A DNA stretch of 64,000 nucleotides from Dickeya zeae NCPPB 2538 (GTDB lineage Bacteria > Pseudomonadota > Gammaproteobacteria > Enterobacterales > Enterobacteriaceae), in contig NZ_CM001977.1 of assembly GCF_000406165.1 (NCBI RefSeq), forward strand, positions 4,484,354 through 4,548,353, written 5' to 3'. Below are positions 20,672 to 30,213 of this stretch, one piece after another. Position 1 is the first letter of the stretch. Each line of letters begins with the position of its first letter. Both the position numbers and the translations under genes were made by a program. The notes beneath the pieces are model-generated. The model was given only the letters and a program-made list of their open reading frames with translations, was not told where the DNA came from and made no database searches.

Positions 20672-21315
20672 AAACGAACGTCGTGAAGACTTTCAGCGTA
20701 AAAATAATAAAACCCGTCGTATTACTGGCGATGATGATGCTCCTAAGCCTGACGGCGCGGGCCGTAACACTCGATGAGTTGCAGCAACGCTTTAGTAGCC
20801 AGCCGGTAGTGCGTGCTGATTTTACCCAGCTACGGCAAATCAGCGGCATGGCGCAGCCGCTGAAATCGAGCGGCGCGATGCTGATTGCCCGCCAGAAAGG
20901 GCTGTGGTGGCATCAGGCCACGCCTTTTGCGATGACGCTGGTGTTAGATGACCAACGCATGGTGCAGGTGATGAATGGCCAGCCGCCTCAAATTATCACC
21001 GCAGAAAGTCAGCCTCAGATGTTCCAGTTCAACCACCTGTTACGGGCGCTGTTTCAGGCTGACCGTCAGGTGCTGGAGCAAAACTTCAAGATCGATTTTA
21101 GCGATCTTGGCCAACAGCGCTGGCGTCTGGTGTTGACCCCGAAAGTGTCTCCGCTCGATAAGCTATTTAATGCTATTACCCTGAACGGACAAGCCTTTCT
21201 CGATGAGATAGTGATCAACGATCGTCAAGGGGATATGACCCGCATTGTGCTGAGCAATCAGCGTATTACCCCTCAGGCGTTAAGTGATGACGAGCAAAAA
21301 CGATTCGTTTTCTGA
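20668..21315 (+). CDS. apeL: LolA-like outer membrane lipoprotein carrier of the APE locus
   Basis: The 215-residue protein has an N-terminal signal sequence (about residues 1-32, ending LLSLTARA). The mature part is LolA-like, with VTLDELQQRFSSQPVVRADFTQLRQI and GLWWHQATPFAMTLVLDD. It probably acts as a periplasmic chaperone moving the polyene-lipid to the outer membrane, with the MMPL exporter encoded next. The overlap with apeM is about 30 bases. Confidence 0.87.
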   Translation: MKTNVVKTFSVKIIKPVVLLAMMMLLSLTARAVTLDELQQRFSSQPVVRADFTQLRQISGMAQPLKSSGAMLIARQKGLWWHQATPFAMTLVLDDQRMVQVMNGQPPQIITAESQPQMFQFNHLLRALFQADRQVLEQNFKIDFSDLGQQRWRLVLTPKVSPLDKLFNAITLNGQAFLDEIVINDRQGDMTRIVLSNQRITPQALSDDEQKRFVF

Positions 21316-23611
21316 CTGGCATCGCCGTGCGGCGATAGCCTGGGGCGTCATTATCATCGCGTTGTTGCTGGCGCTGACGTTGCTATGGCCGCAGGCAAGA
21401 ATTAACAGCAGCGTACTGGCCCTGCTGCCGGGGCAGTCGATGGGTAAGGCACCGCCTGCGCTTCAGCAAGGGTTTATGCAACGTCTTGATCAGCAAATGG
21501 TATGGCTGGTAACAGCGGGTGAGCAGGCGAATCCGGCGGTGGCCGAACGTTGGTTACAGCAATTACGTTCGTTGCCTGAATTCAAACAGGTCAATGGACC
21601 GGTCGACGCGCAGCAGCAACAGGCGTGGGGACGCTTTGCGTTTGAGCATCGCAACGGGTTGATCGATAACGCTACCCGCCAGCGGTTGCAGCGGGGCGGT
21701 GATGCTCAGGCTGACTGGGTGCTATCGCAGCTGTATTCCGCTTTTGCCGGTGTCAGCAGCCTGGAGCTGACGCACGACCCGTTGTTGCTGGTGAGAGGGT
21801 CGCAACTGGCGTTGCAACAGCAGGCCAGCCAGATGATGTTGGCGCAGGGGTGGCTGACGGTCAAAGATAAGGACGGGCGTACCTGGTATTTCCTGCATGG
21901 CGAACTGGCGGGCGGCAGTGCGTTTGATATGACGGCCGGGCACCAACTGGTGGAAAAACTGGACCGGTTGCAGGGCGAGCTGCGCGCGGCGTTTCCACAG
22001 TCACAGGTGTTGACCCGCAGTACGTTGTTATTCAGCGATTACGCCAGCCAGCAGGCCCGACACGATGTCTCCACACTGGGTAGCGCCACTGTCGCAGGGG
22101 TGTTGCTGCTGGTATTTTTCGCGTTCCGCTCAGTCAGGCCGTTAGTGTTATGTGCGTTGTCGGTATCGATAGGCGCGCTGGTCGGCACCGTCTGCACGTT
22201 GCTGCTGTTTGGCGAAATCCATGTGATGACGCTGGTGATGAGCCTCAGCATCGTGGGTATTTCTGCCGATTACACCCTGTACTACCTGACCGAGCGTATG
22301 GTGCATGGCGGTGCGGTATCGCCGCTCGATAGCCTGAGAAAGGTCTTGCCAGCATTGCTGCTGGCGTTGGGTACCACGGTCGTGGCCTATCTGATTATTG
22401 TACTGGCGCCGTTTCCCGGCTTGCGGCAGTTATCGGTGTTTGCTGCCGCAGGACTGACCGCATCATGCCTGACGGTGATGGTCTGGTATCCCTTTTTGGT
22501 ACGCGGCTTGCCGGTGCGCCCGATACCGGCGATGGTGCTGATGGGTCGATGGCTGGCGGCCTGGCGTCGTAATGCATGGGTGCGTCGGGGGATTCCGCTC
22601 TTGGTTGTGGTCGTTGGTGTGATTGGGGTGTGGCGTATTGATGTGAATGACGATATCACACAGCTGCAATCGCTGCCGCCGTCGCTGGTACAACAGGAGC
22701 GCCAAATCAGCGCGCTGACCGGGCAACAGGCCGACCAGACCTGGTTTATGGTGTATGGCGACTCGCCGGAACAGACGCTACAGCGGCTGGCACAACTGGC
22801 ACCCGCTCTGGATGTGGCACAGCAGCACCATGATTTCGCGTCTTATCGTCTGTTGCCGCTCAATGCACTACAGCGCCAGCAACAGGATACGCAGCTGATC
22901 GCCGCTGCAGCACCGGTGGTGATGGCCCGCCTGCGTGAGGCTGGCGTCAGTCTGGGTGAACCGGATATTCGCCCGATGACGGTAACGCCGCAAGACTGGC
23001 TTAACAGTCCACTCAGCGAAGGCTGGCGGTTGTTGTGGCTGACGTTGCCAAATGGCGTTAGCGGCGTATTGGTGCCGGTGAACGGCGTAAAAGACAGTAG
23101 CAGACTGGAAGCCTTGTCGCAGGATATACCGGGGGTGGTGTGGATCGATCGTAAAGGCACATTTGATCAGTTATTTGGCCTGTATCGTATGATCCTTGGC
23201 GCATTGCTGGCGGTTGCTGTTGGTGTGATCGCGTTGAGCTATGTGCTGCGACTGGGAATACGTCGCGGTTTGCTGAGTGTGGTGCCGTCGGTGTTGTCGT
23301 TGTTGGGGAGTGTGGCGGTGCTATCGCTCAGCGGACATCCCTTCAATCTGTTTTCGCTGTTGGCGTTGGTGCTGGTATTGGGTATCGGCATCAATTACAC
23401 GCTGTTCTTTGGTAATCCGCGCGCTACACCGATGACATCGTTGCTGGCAGTCACGCTGGCGATGTGCACCACCTTATTGACGCTGGGTATGCTGGTGTTC
23501 AGCAGTACTCAGGCCATCAGTAGTTTTGGCATTGTGTTGTGTGCCGGTATTTTTATTGCTTTTTTACTGGCGCCGCTGGCGTTGCCGGATTCAAAAGGGA
23601 AACGAAAATGA
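21284..23611 (+). CDS. apeM: MMPL/RND-family exporter of the APE locus
   Basis: The 775-residue membrane protein has the RND pattern. One N-terminal helix (about 13-33) is followed by a large periplasmic loop, a six-helix block at about 255-420 with VMSLSIVGISADYTLYYLTE, a second loop, and a final helix block from about 630 with ALVLVLGIGINYTLFF. It is the likely inner-membrane pump for the aryl polyene or its lipid form. The start may be GTG 21284 or ATG 21287. It ends in an ATGA junction with apeN. Confidence 0.88.
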   Translation: MMTSKNDSFSDWHRRAAIAWGVIIIALLLALTLLWPQARINSSVLALLPGQSMGKAPPALQQGFMQRLDQQMVWLVTAGEQANPAVAERWLQQLRSLPEFKQVNGPVDAQQQQAWGRFAFEHRNGLIDNATRQRLQRGGDAQADWVLSQLYSAFAGVSSLELTHDPLLLVRGSQLALQQQASQMMLAQGWLTVKDKDGRTWYFLHGELAGGSAFDMTAGHQLVEKLDRLQGELRAAFPQSQVLTRSTLLFSDYASQQARHDVSTLGSATVAGVLLLVFFAFRSVRPLVLCALSVSIGALVGTVCTLLLFGEIHVMTLVMSLSIVGISADYTLYYLTERMVHGGAVSPLDSLRKVLPALLLALGTTVVAYLIIVLAPFPGLRQLSVFAAAGLTASCLTVMVWYPFLVRGLPVRPIPAMVLMGRWLAAWRRNAWVRRGIPLLVVVVGVIGVWRIDVNDDITQLQSLPPSLVQQERQISALTGQQADQTWFMVYGDSPEQTLQRLAQLAPALDVAQQHHDFASYRLLPLNALQRQQQDTQLIAAAAPVVMARLREAGVSLGEPDIRPMTVTPQDWLNSPLSEGWRLLWLTLPNGVSGVLVPVNGVKDSSRLEALSQDIPGVVWIDRKGTFDQLFGLYRMILGALLAVAVGVIALSYVLRLGIRRGLLSVVPSVLSLLGSVAVLSLSGHPFNLFSLLALVLVLGIGINYTLFFGNPRATPMTSLLAVTLAMCTTLLTLGMLVFSSTQAISSFGIVLCAGIFIAFLLAPLALPDSKGKRK

Positions 23612-24183
23612 GAGTATCTGCCAGGCTGATCCTGATGGCGGTGGTGATGGTGTTACTGAGCGCCTGTGCCGGTAAGCCGTCCGATCCCCGACCTCAGGCA
23701 TGGCTTAAACCCGGCGTTAAAGTCACGCTTCCCGCACCGGGTATCTCGCCGACGGTGGAACAACAACAACTGTTGACGGGCACGTATAAAGGAAAACAAC
23801 AGTCTTTACTGGTGCTGTTGCATGCTGATCAACGTCAGTTGTCACTGGCGGGCCTGTCATCGCTGGGGATTCGTTTGTTCCGCATCACCTATGACGCCAC
23901 TGGCGTGCATACCGAGCAGTCGCTGGTACTGCCCGAATTACCGCCCGCCAGCCAGGTGCTGGCAGATATCATGCTCAGTCACTGGCCATTGTCGGCCTGG
24001 CAGCAACAGTTGCCGACTGGCTGGACGTTAAAAGACGACGGCGATACGCGCCAGCTGCGTGATAACCACGGCGATTTGGTCGTCGAGATTCGTTATCAGC
24101 AGCGTAATAACCAGCGGGAGCCCGTCAGTGTGAAACACCTCGCCTTCGGCTACCACATCGTTATTCAATATTTGGATGGTTAG
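23608..24183 (+). CDS. apeN: DUF3261-type lipoprotein of the APE locus
   Basis: The start at ATG 23608 overlaps the apeM stop and gives a 191-residue protein beginning MRVSARLILMAVVMVLLSAC, a lipoprotein signal with lipobox LLSAC. The mature part has the repeating beta pattern of outer-membrane carrier proteins (LTGTYKGKQQSLLVLLHAD). Together with apeL and apeM it resembles a Lol-like export path. An in-frame ATG at 23539 inside apeM is not preferred. It overlaps apeO slightly. Confidence 0.83.
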   Translation: MRVSARLILMAVVMVLLSACAGKPSDPRPQAWLKPGVKVTLPAPGISPTVEQQQLLTGTYKGKQQSLLVLLHADQRQLSLAGLSSLGIRLFRITYDATGVHTEQSLVLPELPPASQVLADIMLSHWPLSAWQQQLPTGWTLKDDGDTRQLRDNHGDLVVEIRYQQRNNQREPVSVKHLAFGYHIVIQYLDG

Positions 24184-24184
24184 T

Positions 24185-25342
24185 ATGATTTATATCCATT
24201 CTGTGGGTTTGCTCAATGCACTGGGTGATGATGCCGATGATATCGTCGGCAATCTGATGGCGGGGCGTGCACCGGGAATGCGGCCTGACGATCGCTGGTT
24301 GTTGCAGGGCAAAACTTGCTGGACGGGGAATGTGCTGGCGACGCTCCCGACGGTACCGCCGTCTCTTGCCGTACATAACAGCCGCAACAATCAGCTACTG
24401 CTGGCCGCGCTGGAGCAGATTCGCCCACAGGTCGATGAGGCTATTGCGCTATTTGGCGCCGATCGCGTGGCGATTATCATGGGTACCAGTACCTCTGGGT
24501 TGGATGAGGCCGATCGTTTTGTCAGCGATGGGTTGCCCACCTACCACTATGCGCAGCAGGAACTGGGCGACCCTTCACGTTTTCTGGCGGCTTATCTGGG
24601 AACCACCGGTCCGGCGTATACCCTTTCTACCGCCTGCTCATCGAGTGTGCGGGCGATTATCAGTGGAAAACGGCTGATTGAGGCTGGTCTGGCGGATGTG
24701 GCGATAGTGGGCGGCGCGGATACGCTTAGCCGCATGCCGGTTAATGGTTTTGATAGTCTGGAGTCGCTGTCGGCCCGTCGTTGCACCCCTTTTAGCCGCC
24801 AGCGTGACGGCATCTCGATTGGTGAAGGGGCGGCGTTGATGGTCATCGGTCGGGAACCGGCGGCGGTTGCAGTGTTGGGGATCGGTGAATCGTCCGATGC
24901 CCATCACATGTCTGCGCCACACCCGGAAGGTGCCGGGGCGAAACGTGCCATTATCATGGCATTGGAGCAGGCGGGATTGGCGCCGCACGAACTGGGGTAC
25001 ATCAACCTGCATGGAACGGCGACGCGGCTTAATGATCAAATCGAGTCTGCGGTGATCCACCAGATTTTCGGCGAAACGGTGCCGTGCAGTTCAACCAAGC
25101 ATCTGACCGGGCATATGTTGGGTGCCGCAGGGATTGGTGAAGCCGCGTTATGCTGGCTATTACTGACGCGTGATTTGCCGTTGCCACCACAGGATTTTTC
25201 AGACTGTGAGCCGGATGACACACTGCCAGCCTGTGGTTTGCTTACGGCACCGGCACCATTGATGCGGCCGGTGATCCTGTCTAACTCTTTTGCGTTCGGG
25301 GGCAATAACGCCTGCCTGATTCTGGGGAAAACCGAGGAGTGA
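24185..25342 (+). CDS. apeO: Beta-ketoacyl-ACP synthase of the APE locus (KS-alpha)
   Basis: From ATG 24185 (MIYIHSVGLLNALGDDADD) the product is 385 residues. The active-site Cys is residue 151 in LSTACSSSVRA; the two His positions are in NLHGTATRLND and KHLTGHMLGAAG. ApeO is the elongating ketosynthase that pairs with the Cys-less ApeC. A second ATG at 24176 would overlap apeN. The following gene is 7 bases away. Confidence 0.9.
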   Translation: MIYIHSVGLLNALGDDADDIVGNLMAGRAPGMRPDDRWLLQGKTCWTGNVLATLPTVPPSLAVHNSRNNQLLLAALEQIRPQVDEAIALFGADRVAIIMGTSTSGLDEADRFVSDGLPTYHYAQQELGDPSRFLAAYLGTTGPAYTLSTACSSSVRAIISGKRLIEAGLADVAIVGGADTLSRMPVNGFDSLESLSARRCTPFSRQRDGISIGEGAALMVIGREPAAVAVLGIGESSDAHHMSAPHPEGAGAKRAIIMALEQAGLAPHELGYINLHGTATRLNDQIESAVIHQIFGETVPCSSTKHLTGHMLGAAGIGEAALCWLLLTRDLPLPPQDFSDCEPDDTLPACGLLTAPAPLMRPVILSNSFAFGGNNACLILGKTEE

Positions 25343-25349
25343 CTCTCGA

Positions 25350-25850
25350 ATGAGTGACTATCAGAGTGGCTATCATAGCGCCGACTATTATTCGCCCCAC
25401 CACTATTTACCTCATCACGCTCCTATGGTCATGGTGGATGAAGTGGTACGGGTTGATCAGAACAGTGCCTGTTGCCGGGTTCGGGTTAGCCGCGACGGCG
25501 CACTGGGGCCGTTTCTGAATGCCGAAGGGAATTTGCCTGCCTGGTTTGGCATTGAAATTATCGCCCAGACGGTGGGGGTGTGGGCGGGTTGGCATCATCG
25601 CCAGCATCAGGATGAAAAACCCCGGCCAGGTATGTTGCTGGGGGGGCGCGGTTACCGCAGCCAGCAGGATGCTTTTCCAGCGGGCACTCTGCTGGAAGTC
25701 AACGTCACGCTGTTAATGCGTGATGATAAGATCGGCAGCTTTGATGGCGACATTCTCATTGCAGGTGACGTCTTCGCATCAGGCAGGGTAAACACCTATC
25801 AGCCAGATGAGACTGAATTACAACGATTATTAGAGCAGGGAAACGATTGA
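25350..25850 (+). CDS. apeP: 3-hydroxyacyl-ACP dehydratase of the APE locus
   Basis: The 166-residue hotdog protein has the FabA/FabZ-like region YLPHHAPMVMVDEV and the helix motif WFGIEIIAQTVGVWAGWH, where the acidic residue of the dehydratase pair is expected. It is the second dehydratase of the locus and is thought to pair with ApeI. A TGATG junction couples it to the reductase gene. Confidence 0.88.
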   Translation: MSDYQSGYHSADYYSPHHYLPHHAPMVMVDEVVRVDQNSACCRVRVSRDGALGPFLNAEGNLPAWFGIEIIAQTVGVWAGWHHRQHQDEKPRPGMLLGGRGYRSQQDAFPAGTLLEVNVTLLMRDDKIGSFDGDILIAGDVFASGRVNTYQPDETELQRLLEQGND

Positions 25851-26581
25851 TGACGCGTTCGGTATTAGTCACGGGGGCCAGCAAGGGGATTGGCCGCGCT
25901 ATTGCGTTGCGACTGGCGCAGGATGGTTTTCTGGTCGTCGTGCATTATCACAGCGACCGAAACGGCGCCGAAGAGACAGTGGAACAACTGATCCGGTTGG
26001 GGGGGCAAGGCCGCTGCATGCAGTTCGATATCGCCGATCGGGAACAGTGTCGTGTGGCGATCGAATCCGATATTGAGCAACACGGTGCCTACTATGGCGT
26101 GGTCAGTAATGCCGGTATTACTCGTGATGGCGCGTTTCCGGCGCTGGATGGACCGGCGTGGGACAGCGTGATTCATACCAATCTGGATAGTTTTTACAAC
26201 GTTATCCACCCCTGCGTTATGCCAATGATTGGTCTGCGCCAGGGGGGACGAATTATTACGCTGTCTTCGGTTTCCGGCATGATGGGTAACCGTGGCCAGG
26301 TGAATTACAGTGCCGCCAAAGCCGGGATCATCGGCGCGACGAAAGCGTTGGCGATAGAACTGGCGAAACGGAAGATCACCGTGAACTGCATCGCGCCAGG
26401 GTTAATTGAAACCGGTATGACGCAACTGGAACCCCTTGTGATTGATGAAGCGCTGAAAATCATCCCGATGAAGCGAATGGGGCAGGTTGAAGAAGTGGCC
26501 GGGCTGGCGAGTTATTTGATGTCTGACATTGCTGGGTATGTGACCCGTCAGGTGATTTCAATCAATGGAGGCATGCTGTGA
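25850..26581 (+). CDS. apeQ: 3-oxoacyl-ACP reductase (FabG-like)
   Basis: The 243-residue short-chain dehydrogenase starts at ATG 25850 (MTRSVLVTGASKGIGRAIA), with a GxxxGxG cofactor loop, SNAG, the active Ser in TLSSVSGM and the catalytic pair in NYSAAKAG (YxxxK). It reduces the beta-keto group in each elongation cycle with NADPH. Both junctions are TGATG overlaps with apeP and apeR. Confidence 0.93.
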   Translation: MTRSVLVTGASKGIGRAIALRLAQDGFLVVVHYHSDRNGAEETVEQLIRLGGQGRCMQFDIADREQCRVAIESDIEQHGAYYGVVSNAGITRDGAFPALDGPAWDSVIHTNLDSFYNVIHPCVMPMIGLRQGGRIITLSSVSGMMGNRGQVNYSAAKAGIIGATKALAIELAKRKITVNCIAPGLIETGMTQLEPLVIDEALKIIPMKRMGQVEEVAGLASYLMSDIAGYVTRQVISINGGML

Positions 26582-27810
26582 TGCGTCGTGTGGTTGTGAC
26601 AGGGATGGGCGGGGTCACCGCGTTTGGCGACAACTGGGAGCAGGTCGCCAGTGGATTGCTTGCCGGTCGCAATGCCGTGCGCAAGATGCCGGAATGGCAG
26701 GTTTATGACGGTCTTAACACCTTGCTGGGTGCGCCGGTGGAAGACTTTCGACTGCCAGAGCACTATACCCGCAAGCGAATCCGCTCAATGGGGCGGGTTT
26801 CGCTGATGGCGACCCGTGCGACGGAACTGGCGCTGGAGCAGGCGGGCCTGCTGGGTAATCCGGTACTCACCAATGGTGAAACCGGCATTGCCTACGGTTC
26901 ATCTACCGGCAGCACCGGCCCGGTCAGTGAATTCGCCACCATGCTGACGGAAAAGCATACCAACAATATTACCGGCACCACCTATGTGCAGATGATGCCG
27001 CATACAACAGCCGTTAATGCCGGGCTGTTTTTTGGTTTGCGTGGCCGCGTTATTCCCACCTCCAGCGCCTGTACATCGGGCAGTCAGGCGATAGGTTATG
27101 CCTGGGAAGCAATCCGACATGGTTATCAGACCGTGATGGTGGCAGGGGGGGCTGAGGAGCTGTGTCCATCAGAGGCGGCGGTTTTCGATACGTTGTTTGC
27201 CACCAGTCAGCGTAATGATGCGCCGGAAACGACGCCTGCGCCTTTTGACGCCGCTCGCGATGGTTTGGTCATCGGTGAAGGTGCTGGAACGCTGATTCTG
27301 GAAGAACTGGAACATGCACAGGCACGTGGTGCCACCATCTACGCCGAGCTGGTCGGTTTTTACACTAACTGTGATGCGGCCCATATTACTCAACCGCAAC
27401 GAGAAACGATGCAGGTCTGTATTGAAGGGGCGTTGCGGGTGGCGGGATTAACACCTGCCGATATCGGGTATATCAACGCCCATGGCACCGCGACCGATCG
27501 CGGTGATGTCGCGGAAAGTCAGGCAACAGCGGCGATTTTTGGTGATACGACGCCGATTTCCTCGCTAAAGAGCTATTTCGGACACACGCTAGGCGCGTGT
27601 GGCTCGCTGGAAGCCTGGATGTCGATTGAGATGATGCGCGCGGGATGGTTCGCCCCGACCTTGAATCTACGCCAACCCGCTGAGGACTGCGGCGTGCTGG
27701 ATTACATTATCGGTGAGCCCCGGCAACTTGACGTGGAATACATCCAATCCAATAACTTTGCCTTTGGCGGTATCAATACGTCGTTGATTTTCCGGCGCTG
27801 GCCGTCATAA
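26581..27810 (+). CDS. apeR: Second beta-ketoacyl-ACP synthase of the APE locus
   Basis: The 409-residue FabF-like enzyme starts at ATG 26581 (MRRVVVTGMGGVTAFGDNWE). The active Cys is residue 164 in SSACTSGSQA; His motifs are in YINAHGTATDRGD and KSYFGHTLGAC. In studied systems ApeR performs the first condensation on the aryl starter, while ApeO-ApeC elongates. It is the last gene of the run and is followed by a strong bidirectional terminator. Confidence 0.92.
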   Translation: MRRVVVTGMGGVTAFGDNWEQVASGLLAGRNAVRKMPEWQVYDGLNTLLGAPVEDFRLPEHYTRKRIRSMGRVSLMATRATELALEQAGLLGNPVLTNGETGIAYGSSTGSTGPVSEFATMLTEKHTNNITGTTYVQMMPHTTAVNAGLFFGLRGRVIPTSSACTSGSQAIGYAWEAIRHGYQTVMVAGGAEELCPSEAAVFDTLFATSQRNDAPETTPAPFDAARDGLVIGEGAGTLILEELEHAQARGATIYAELVGFYTNCDAAHITQPQRETMQVCIEGALRVAGLTPADIGYINAHGTATDRGDVAESQATAAIFGDTTPISSLKSYFGHTLGACGSLEAWMSIEMMRAGWFAPTLNLRQPAEDCGVLDYIIGEPRQLDVEYIQSNNFAFGGINTSLIFRRWPS

Positions 27811-27836
27811 CCCGCTATTACAAGAAAATCACGAAG

Positions 27837-27863
27837 AATAAGGCTCCCATCGGGAGCCTTATT
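27837..27863. terminator. Bidirectional terminator between apeR and the cyclase gene
   Basis: AATAAGGCTCCC-ATC-GGGAGCCTTATT is a perfect 12-bp stem with a three-base loop and A/T-rich ends. It can stop transcription from either side. Confidence 0.9.
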
Positions 27864-27891
27864 GACATCATGCCTCGGTAAGGTGTGCGTT

Positions 27892-30207
27892 TTATTTCCA
27901 CACCACCCGATTGCGGCCTGCGTTTTTCGCTTCGTACAGGGCGTCATCGGCCCGCTTCATATCGCTTTCGAAATTATCTTTCAGGTTTTGAACATGGCGG
28001 TGCTTGATAAAGGTGGCACCGATACTGATAGTAAAATGGAAAGAATAACCGTCGACGGTGAACAGGGTATTTTCCACCTCGGTACGGATGCCATTCATAA
28101 TGGCATCCACATTATCGGGATTGGCGTGGTGCATAATCAGGCCGAATTCTTCGCCGCCCAGCCGGGCAACAAAGTCATCGGTACGCAGTTTACTGGTAAT
28201 GATCTCCGCCAGGCGACAAATAGCCACGTCACCGACGTGGTGACCGTACTGATCGTTAACCTTTTTGAAGAAGTCGATATCGATAATTGCCAGCGCGGTA
28301 TTTTTCTCGTGATTACGGTAGCACTTCTCTGCTTCCAGAATGTAGGCGCGGCGGTTGTGGATACCGGTCAGCGGGTCTGTATTCGCCATTTCCAGCAGTT
28401 TGGCTTCCAGCTCTTCTCTGGCGCGTTGGGTCTCAAGCGCGTAGAACAGTGACCCCAGTGTATCCACGAACGGGCTGAGGAAGCGTAATTGCTGTTCATT
28501 GTAGCCGTCAAAGCGGTTACCCAGTCCGATCATGCCGACTACTTCATTACGAAAATAAATGGGTAAACCCATAAATTGACGCAGGATGGGATGGCCTTTC
28601 GGCACGCCGCGTGAGGCGGAGTGCGCGCGCGGTGTATTGGTAATCACCGGTTTGCCGGTGGTTACCACATGCCCGAACAGGTTATCCAGGCTGGTGAACT
28701 GCAATTTGTTTTGCAGGAACGTGTTATAAGAATTTTTGCTGTCGCCGTTCCAACTGACATTGGAAATCGCGACGATGTGCAGCACTTTCTTATTCTCATG
28801 CTCTCTGACCTGGCCGATGAAACCAAACTCTGACGCCGAAATAGAGAGCAGGTCGTCAAAGATGGACATGCAGGCTTCCTGAATATCGGTTTTTTCCAGA
28901 AAGATCTTTTGCGCGCGGTTAATCAATTCCAGCAGGCGTTTATCCGCCTCTTCCTGCAATTCTTTGTTTTTCTTTTCCGTGATATCACGATGGGTACCGG
29001 CAACCCGAATCGGTTTGCCTTTTTCATTGTGTTCCACCACCTTGCCGTAGGTTTCAATCCATACCCAATCGCCCTTACTATGGCGCATCCGGTATTGTTC
29101 ATTAATTAGCGTAGCCTGGCCGGTGGCGCAGGCTTCTGCCGCAAGGACCATTTTTTCCCGATCCAGTGGATGCATTAATTGCTGCCAGTGGTCTAGTGAG
29201 GAGTCGAACTGGTCTTGTGTAATCCCCATCATTTCACACCATTGTTTATTAACGCGAATGGTGTGCCGTCCTAAATCCCAGTCCCAGGTGCCCAGGCTGG
29301 ATGACTCCAGCACCAGTCGCATCTGGTTATTGGTATCCACCAGCAGTTTTTGCAGGTATTTCTGGTGGGAATTATCGATCAGCAATGCCTGTACATGACT
29401 CAGCCTGCCGCTTTGGTGGTAACTGGCGGTGGAAAGCTGTCGAATCCACAAGGTTTTTCCCATGGGCGATAAAAAGCGGTATTCACATTCCAGATTCGCC
29501 ACCCCTTTTTTGTGGTTATCCAGTGCAAACAACATATTCTCGTAATCATCAGGGTGGACATAGCTTTCCATCATTGCGCAGTGGTGGCGGATTTCTTCCT
29601 GGTTGACACCCAGCACATGCTGCGCGTTGGGCGAGATATAGGAAATGTGCAGCATATTGTCCTGTTGCCAGTTGATGAGCACCACGGATGAGTTATTCAG
29701 TAGTCGGATTTCCTGCTCCCGATGCAGCCGTTCATTTTGCAGCTTAAACAGAGATTCGGTGGTGCTGGCAACGAAGGCCGCGGTCTCGCGCGTCGCCTCG
29801 TCAAGGATGCGCGGCTGATAGTCAATGGCGGCCAGCGAGCCGACCACAACCTCATCGAGCACCAGAGGAACGCCAAAGTAGCTGCGGATATGCGGGGCTC
29901 CGGTAACCAATGGGTGTTTGCAAAACAGGCTATTGGTCAGGGTATCAGGCACAAACAAGGTGGCGGCGCTGGAAATCACCGTGTTGCAAAACGCCAGATC
30001 CCGGTCGGTGCATTCAATATTGATACCTTCGCTGAAAATCAGCCACTGCTTCTCCAGATCGATAATCGAAATAAAGGCCGCGGGAAAATTCAGTATTCGT
30101 GCAAATAAAATGACCTGGTTTTGAAACGATTGCCGTAAGTGTAAGTCGAGCAAATGGTACTCATTGATTTTCGCGACGCGCTGCTCGTCGGCGTTATATT
30201 TTTTCAT
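27892..30207 (-). CDS. Diguanylate cyclase with GAF-PAS-PAS-GAF sensor array
   Basis: The 771-residue cytoplasmic protein makes c-di-GMP from two GTP. Visible domains in order: GAF (about 25-165), two PAS units (about 170-290 and 300-415, the second with MRHSKGDWVWIETYGKVV and a PAC end), another GAF (about 425-590), and a C-terminal GGDEF domain. The active motif GGEEF is at 684-688, and an inhibitory-site RxxD motif (RTDD) lies five residues before it, so activity and product inhibition are both expected. No membrane helices are seen, so the signal is likely cytoplasmic. Start ATG 30207 is chosen because AGGAA lies at suitable distance. It converges with the APE operon. Confidence 0.92.
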   Translation of the reverse strand: MKKYNADEQRVAKINEYHLLDLHLRQSFQNQVILFARILNFPAAFISIIDLEKQWLIFSEGINIECTDRDLAFCNTVISSAATLFVPDTLTNSLFCKHPLVTGAPHIRSYFGVPLVLDEVVVGSLAAIDYQPRILDEATRETAAFVASTTESLFKLQNERLHREQEIRLLNNSSVVLINWQQDNMLHISYISPNAQHVLGVNQEEIRHHCAMMESYVHPDDYENMLFALDNHKKGVANLECEYRFLSPMGKTLWIRQLSTASYHQSGRLSHVQALLIDNSHQKYLQKLLVDTNNQMRLVLESSSLGTWDWDLGRHTIRVNKQWCEMMGITQDQFDSSLDHWQQLMHPLDREKMVLAAEACATGQATLINEQYRMRHSKGDWVWIETYGKVVEHNEKGKPIRVAGTHRDITEKKNKELQEEADKRLLELINRAQKIFLEKTDIQEACMSIFDDLLSISASEFGFIGQVREHENKKVLHIVAISNVSWNGDSKNSYNTFLQNKLQFTSLDNLFGHVVTTGKPVITNTPRAHSASRGVPKGHPILRQFMGLPIYFRNEVVGMIGLGNRFDGYNEQQLRFLSPFVDTLGSLFYALETQRAREELEAKLLEMANTDPLTGIHNRRAYILEAEKCYRNHEKNTALAIIDIDFFKKVNDQYGHHVGDVAICRLAEIITSKLRTDDFVARLGGEEFGLIMHHANPDNVDAIMNGIRTEVENTLFTVDGYSFHFTISIGATFIKHRHVQNLKDNFESDMKRADDALYEAKNAGRNRVVWK

Positions 30208-30213
30208 TGTCAC

